From positions 1 to 14,235 of the forward strand of contig JAFALP010000051.1 in assembly GCA_019234175.1 (NCBI GenBank): a stretch of 14,235 bases of DNA, written 5' to 3'. The translations under genes and the position numbers were made by a program. The notes beneath the pieces are model-generated. The model was not told the origin of the DNA and did no database searches. It saw nothing but the letters and a program-made list of their open reading frames with translations. Below, one piece after another: positions 13,027 through 14,235 of the stretch (the stretch's first letter is position 1; every line of letters starts with the position of its first letter). The stretch is from Actinomycetota bacterium (GTDB lineage: Bacteria; Actinomycetota; Thermoleophilia; Gaiellales; Gaiellaceae).

Positions 13027-14235
13027 GCTTCCGACCCAGCCGGCGATCGAGCTCTGGCTCGAGCTCGCCACGCCGGATCCGTTCCTCGTCTACGACGCGA
13101 TGCGCGAGAGCGGCATCGCCGACGTCCGCAAGGTCGGCGTGCTCTGCACCGATCCTGCACACGTCGCCGCCGCGCGCGCGTCCGGCGCGGGAGCGGTCGT
13201 GGGCGTCGGCGATCTGCACGCTCTCGCCGCCGCGGCGCCGGATGCGATCGCGACGCGCGACGAGCTCGAGGCCCTGATCGCCGAGCGCTACGGGCCGGAG
13301 GGCTCGCAGCGCCGGCTCGTGCTCCTCAACCCGGGCCCGGCGCTGACCACGGACGCGGTGAAGCGCGCCGCCGCAGGCGCGGACATGTGCCACCGCGAGC
13401 CCGAGTACCGGCAGCTCGACCGCCGCGTGCGCGACAAGCTCCGCGCCGTCGCCGGGATCGGGGCCGATCGCGCCATCGCCCTCCTCTCCGGCTCCGGGAC
13501 GGCGGCGAACGAGACGGCCCTGCGCGCATCGGTGCGGCCGGGACGGCGACTCGCCGTCGTCGTCAACGGCGTCTACGGCGAACGGCTGCTGGCGAGCGCG
13601 AGCCGCGCCGGGATCGAGACGGTCCCGATCGCCGCCCCGTGGACGGAGCCGGTCGATCCTGCGCATGTGCAGGCAGCGCTCACCGTGGAGCTCGACGTCG
13701 ACACGCTCGCGATCGTCCACCACGAGACGACGACGGGTCTGCTCAACCCGCTCGCCGAGCTCGCGGCCATCGCCGCCGACGCCGGCGTGCTCACCGTCGT
13801 CGACGCCATCTCCTCGTTCGGGATCGAGGAGGTCGACGTGGCCACGCTCGACTTCATGACGTGCAGCTCGAACAAGGGCCTGCACGGACTCCCGGGAGCC
13901 GCGTTCGTGGTCGTCTCGCCTGCCGCCGCGCGCCGCGCGCGGAGCGTGCAGCCGACATCGGTGGCGCTCGACCTCTGCACGTATCTCGACGGCGAGGCGA
14001 ATGCGTCGCCGCCCTTCACTCCCGCGATTCCCGCGCTCGCGTCCCTCGACGTCGCGCTCGACCGTGTGCTCGCCGAAGGCGTGGACGGACGCCGCGTGCG
14101 CTACGCAGAGCGGTGCGAGATCCTCGACGAGGCGTTCGAGCGGCTCGGGCTCGAGCAGCTCATCGAGCCGGCGTCGCGGTCGCATTCCATCCGGTCGCTG
14201 CGGCTTCCCGACGGCGTCTCGTTCGCGGCGCTGCA
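13010..14235 (+). CDS. phnW: 2-aminoethylphosphonate aminotransferase with N-terminal half-HAD domain (3' end cut)
   Basis: Predicted PLP enzyme transferring the amino group of 2-aminoethylphosphonate to pyruvate, giving phosphonoacetaldehyde and alanine. Residues about 103-408 match PhnW: LLNPGPALTTDAV (105-117), LLSGSGTAANE (159-168), VNGVYGERLL (185-194), HHETTTGLLNP (237-247), VVDAISSFG (263-271, PLP-ring Asp265) and CSSNKGLHGLPG with Schiff-base Lys289. The first 100 residues are extra: PDPFLVYDAMRESGI, then VGVLCTDPAHVAAARASGAG and VVGVGD resemble the C-terminal half of a HAD phosphatase such as PhnX. The N-terminal nucleophile half is missing, and the motif-IV GD reads GV. The ATG at 13010 has GAGGA five bases upstream. 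The gene runs off the window. Confidence 0.88.
   Translation, partial: MAATTELPTQPAIELWLELATPDPFLVYDAMRESGIADVRKVGVLCTDPAHVAAARASGAGAVVGVGDLHALAAAAPDAIATRDELEALIAERYGPEGSQRRLVLLNPGPALTTDAVKRAAAGADMCHREPEYRQLDRRVRDKLRAVAGIGADRAIALLSGSGTAANETALRASVRPGRRLAVVVNGVYGERLLASASRAGIETVPIAAPWTEPVDPAHVQAALTVELDVDTLAIVHHETTTGLLNPLAELAAIAADAGVLTVVDAISSFGIEEVDVATLDFMTCSSNKGLHGLPGAAFVVVSPAAARRARSVQPTSVALDLCTYLDGEANASPPFTPAIPALASLDVALDRVLAEGVDGRRVRYAERCEILDEAFERLGLEQLIEPASRSHSIRSLRLPDGVSFAAL

Noticed and set aside
12515..14185. Long minus-strand frame (556 codons) opposite gntR and phnW
   Set aside because: Composition is typical of a GC-rich shadow frame (Arg/Ala/Asp runs), while the plus-strand frames show clear GntR and PhnW motifs.
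1..14235. CRISPR arrays, insertion sequences, phage or att sites
   Set aside because: No spaced direct repeats, transposase or integrase motifs, or terminal inverted repeats were seen; the window looks like chromosomal metabolic loci.

Overview
The window is a GC-rich stretch with strong GC bias at third codon positions, many GTG starts and 4-base gene overlaps. Together with the gene families this suggests a high-GC actinomycete, perhaps a soil Thermoleophilia-type lineage. That placement is inferred from style; there is no rRNA or other marker here. All coding regions are tightly packed and no gap between genes exceeds about 190 bases.

Region 1 (1-1368): the 3' end of a large secreted-type protein, an ASPIC/UnbV module followed by a vanadium-haloperoxidase-like helical domain that has lost most of its vanadate-binding residues. 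Region 2 (1365-7088): a xylose uptake and entry locus. A leftward ABC transporter operon (XylF-like binding protein, hairpin, single-domain XylG-like ATPase, XylH-like permease) is divergent from a rightward pair encoding a short xylose-isomerase homologue and a xylulokinase. They share a 183-base promoter region with palindromes. The imported pentose would be isomerised to xylulose and phosphorylated to xylulose-5-phosphate.

Region 3 (7058-7875, leftward): an 81-codon protein and an AhpD/carboxymuconolactone-decarboxylase-type protein joined by a GTGA overlap. The AhpD-like frame is interrupted by one UGA exactly at the second cysteine of the CxxC active site, remains open and family-like for 123 further codons, and has a stem-loop at the right distance after the UGA. 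The best reading is an undeclared selenoprotein (CxxU), which automatic annotation would call a pseudogene or two fragments. The 81-codon partner resembles the C-terminal half of the same fold.

Region 4 (8001-14235): an organophosphonate locus. Leftward runs phnD-phnC-phnE-tmpA-tmpB (transporter, a gamma-butyrobetaine-hydroxylase-type 2OG oxygenase, and an HD-domain diiron oxygenase), with NTGA overlaps at every junction. Divergently lie a HutC-type GntR regulator and a 2-aminoethylphosphonate aminotransferase carrying an extra N-terminal half of a HAD/PhnX-like domain (cut by the window end). Two TGT-N4-ACA sites lie between them. The gene set points to uptake and oxidative C-P bond cleavage of aminophosphonates, probably including N-methylated forms, for phosphorus.
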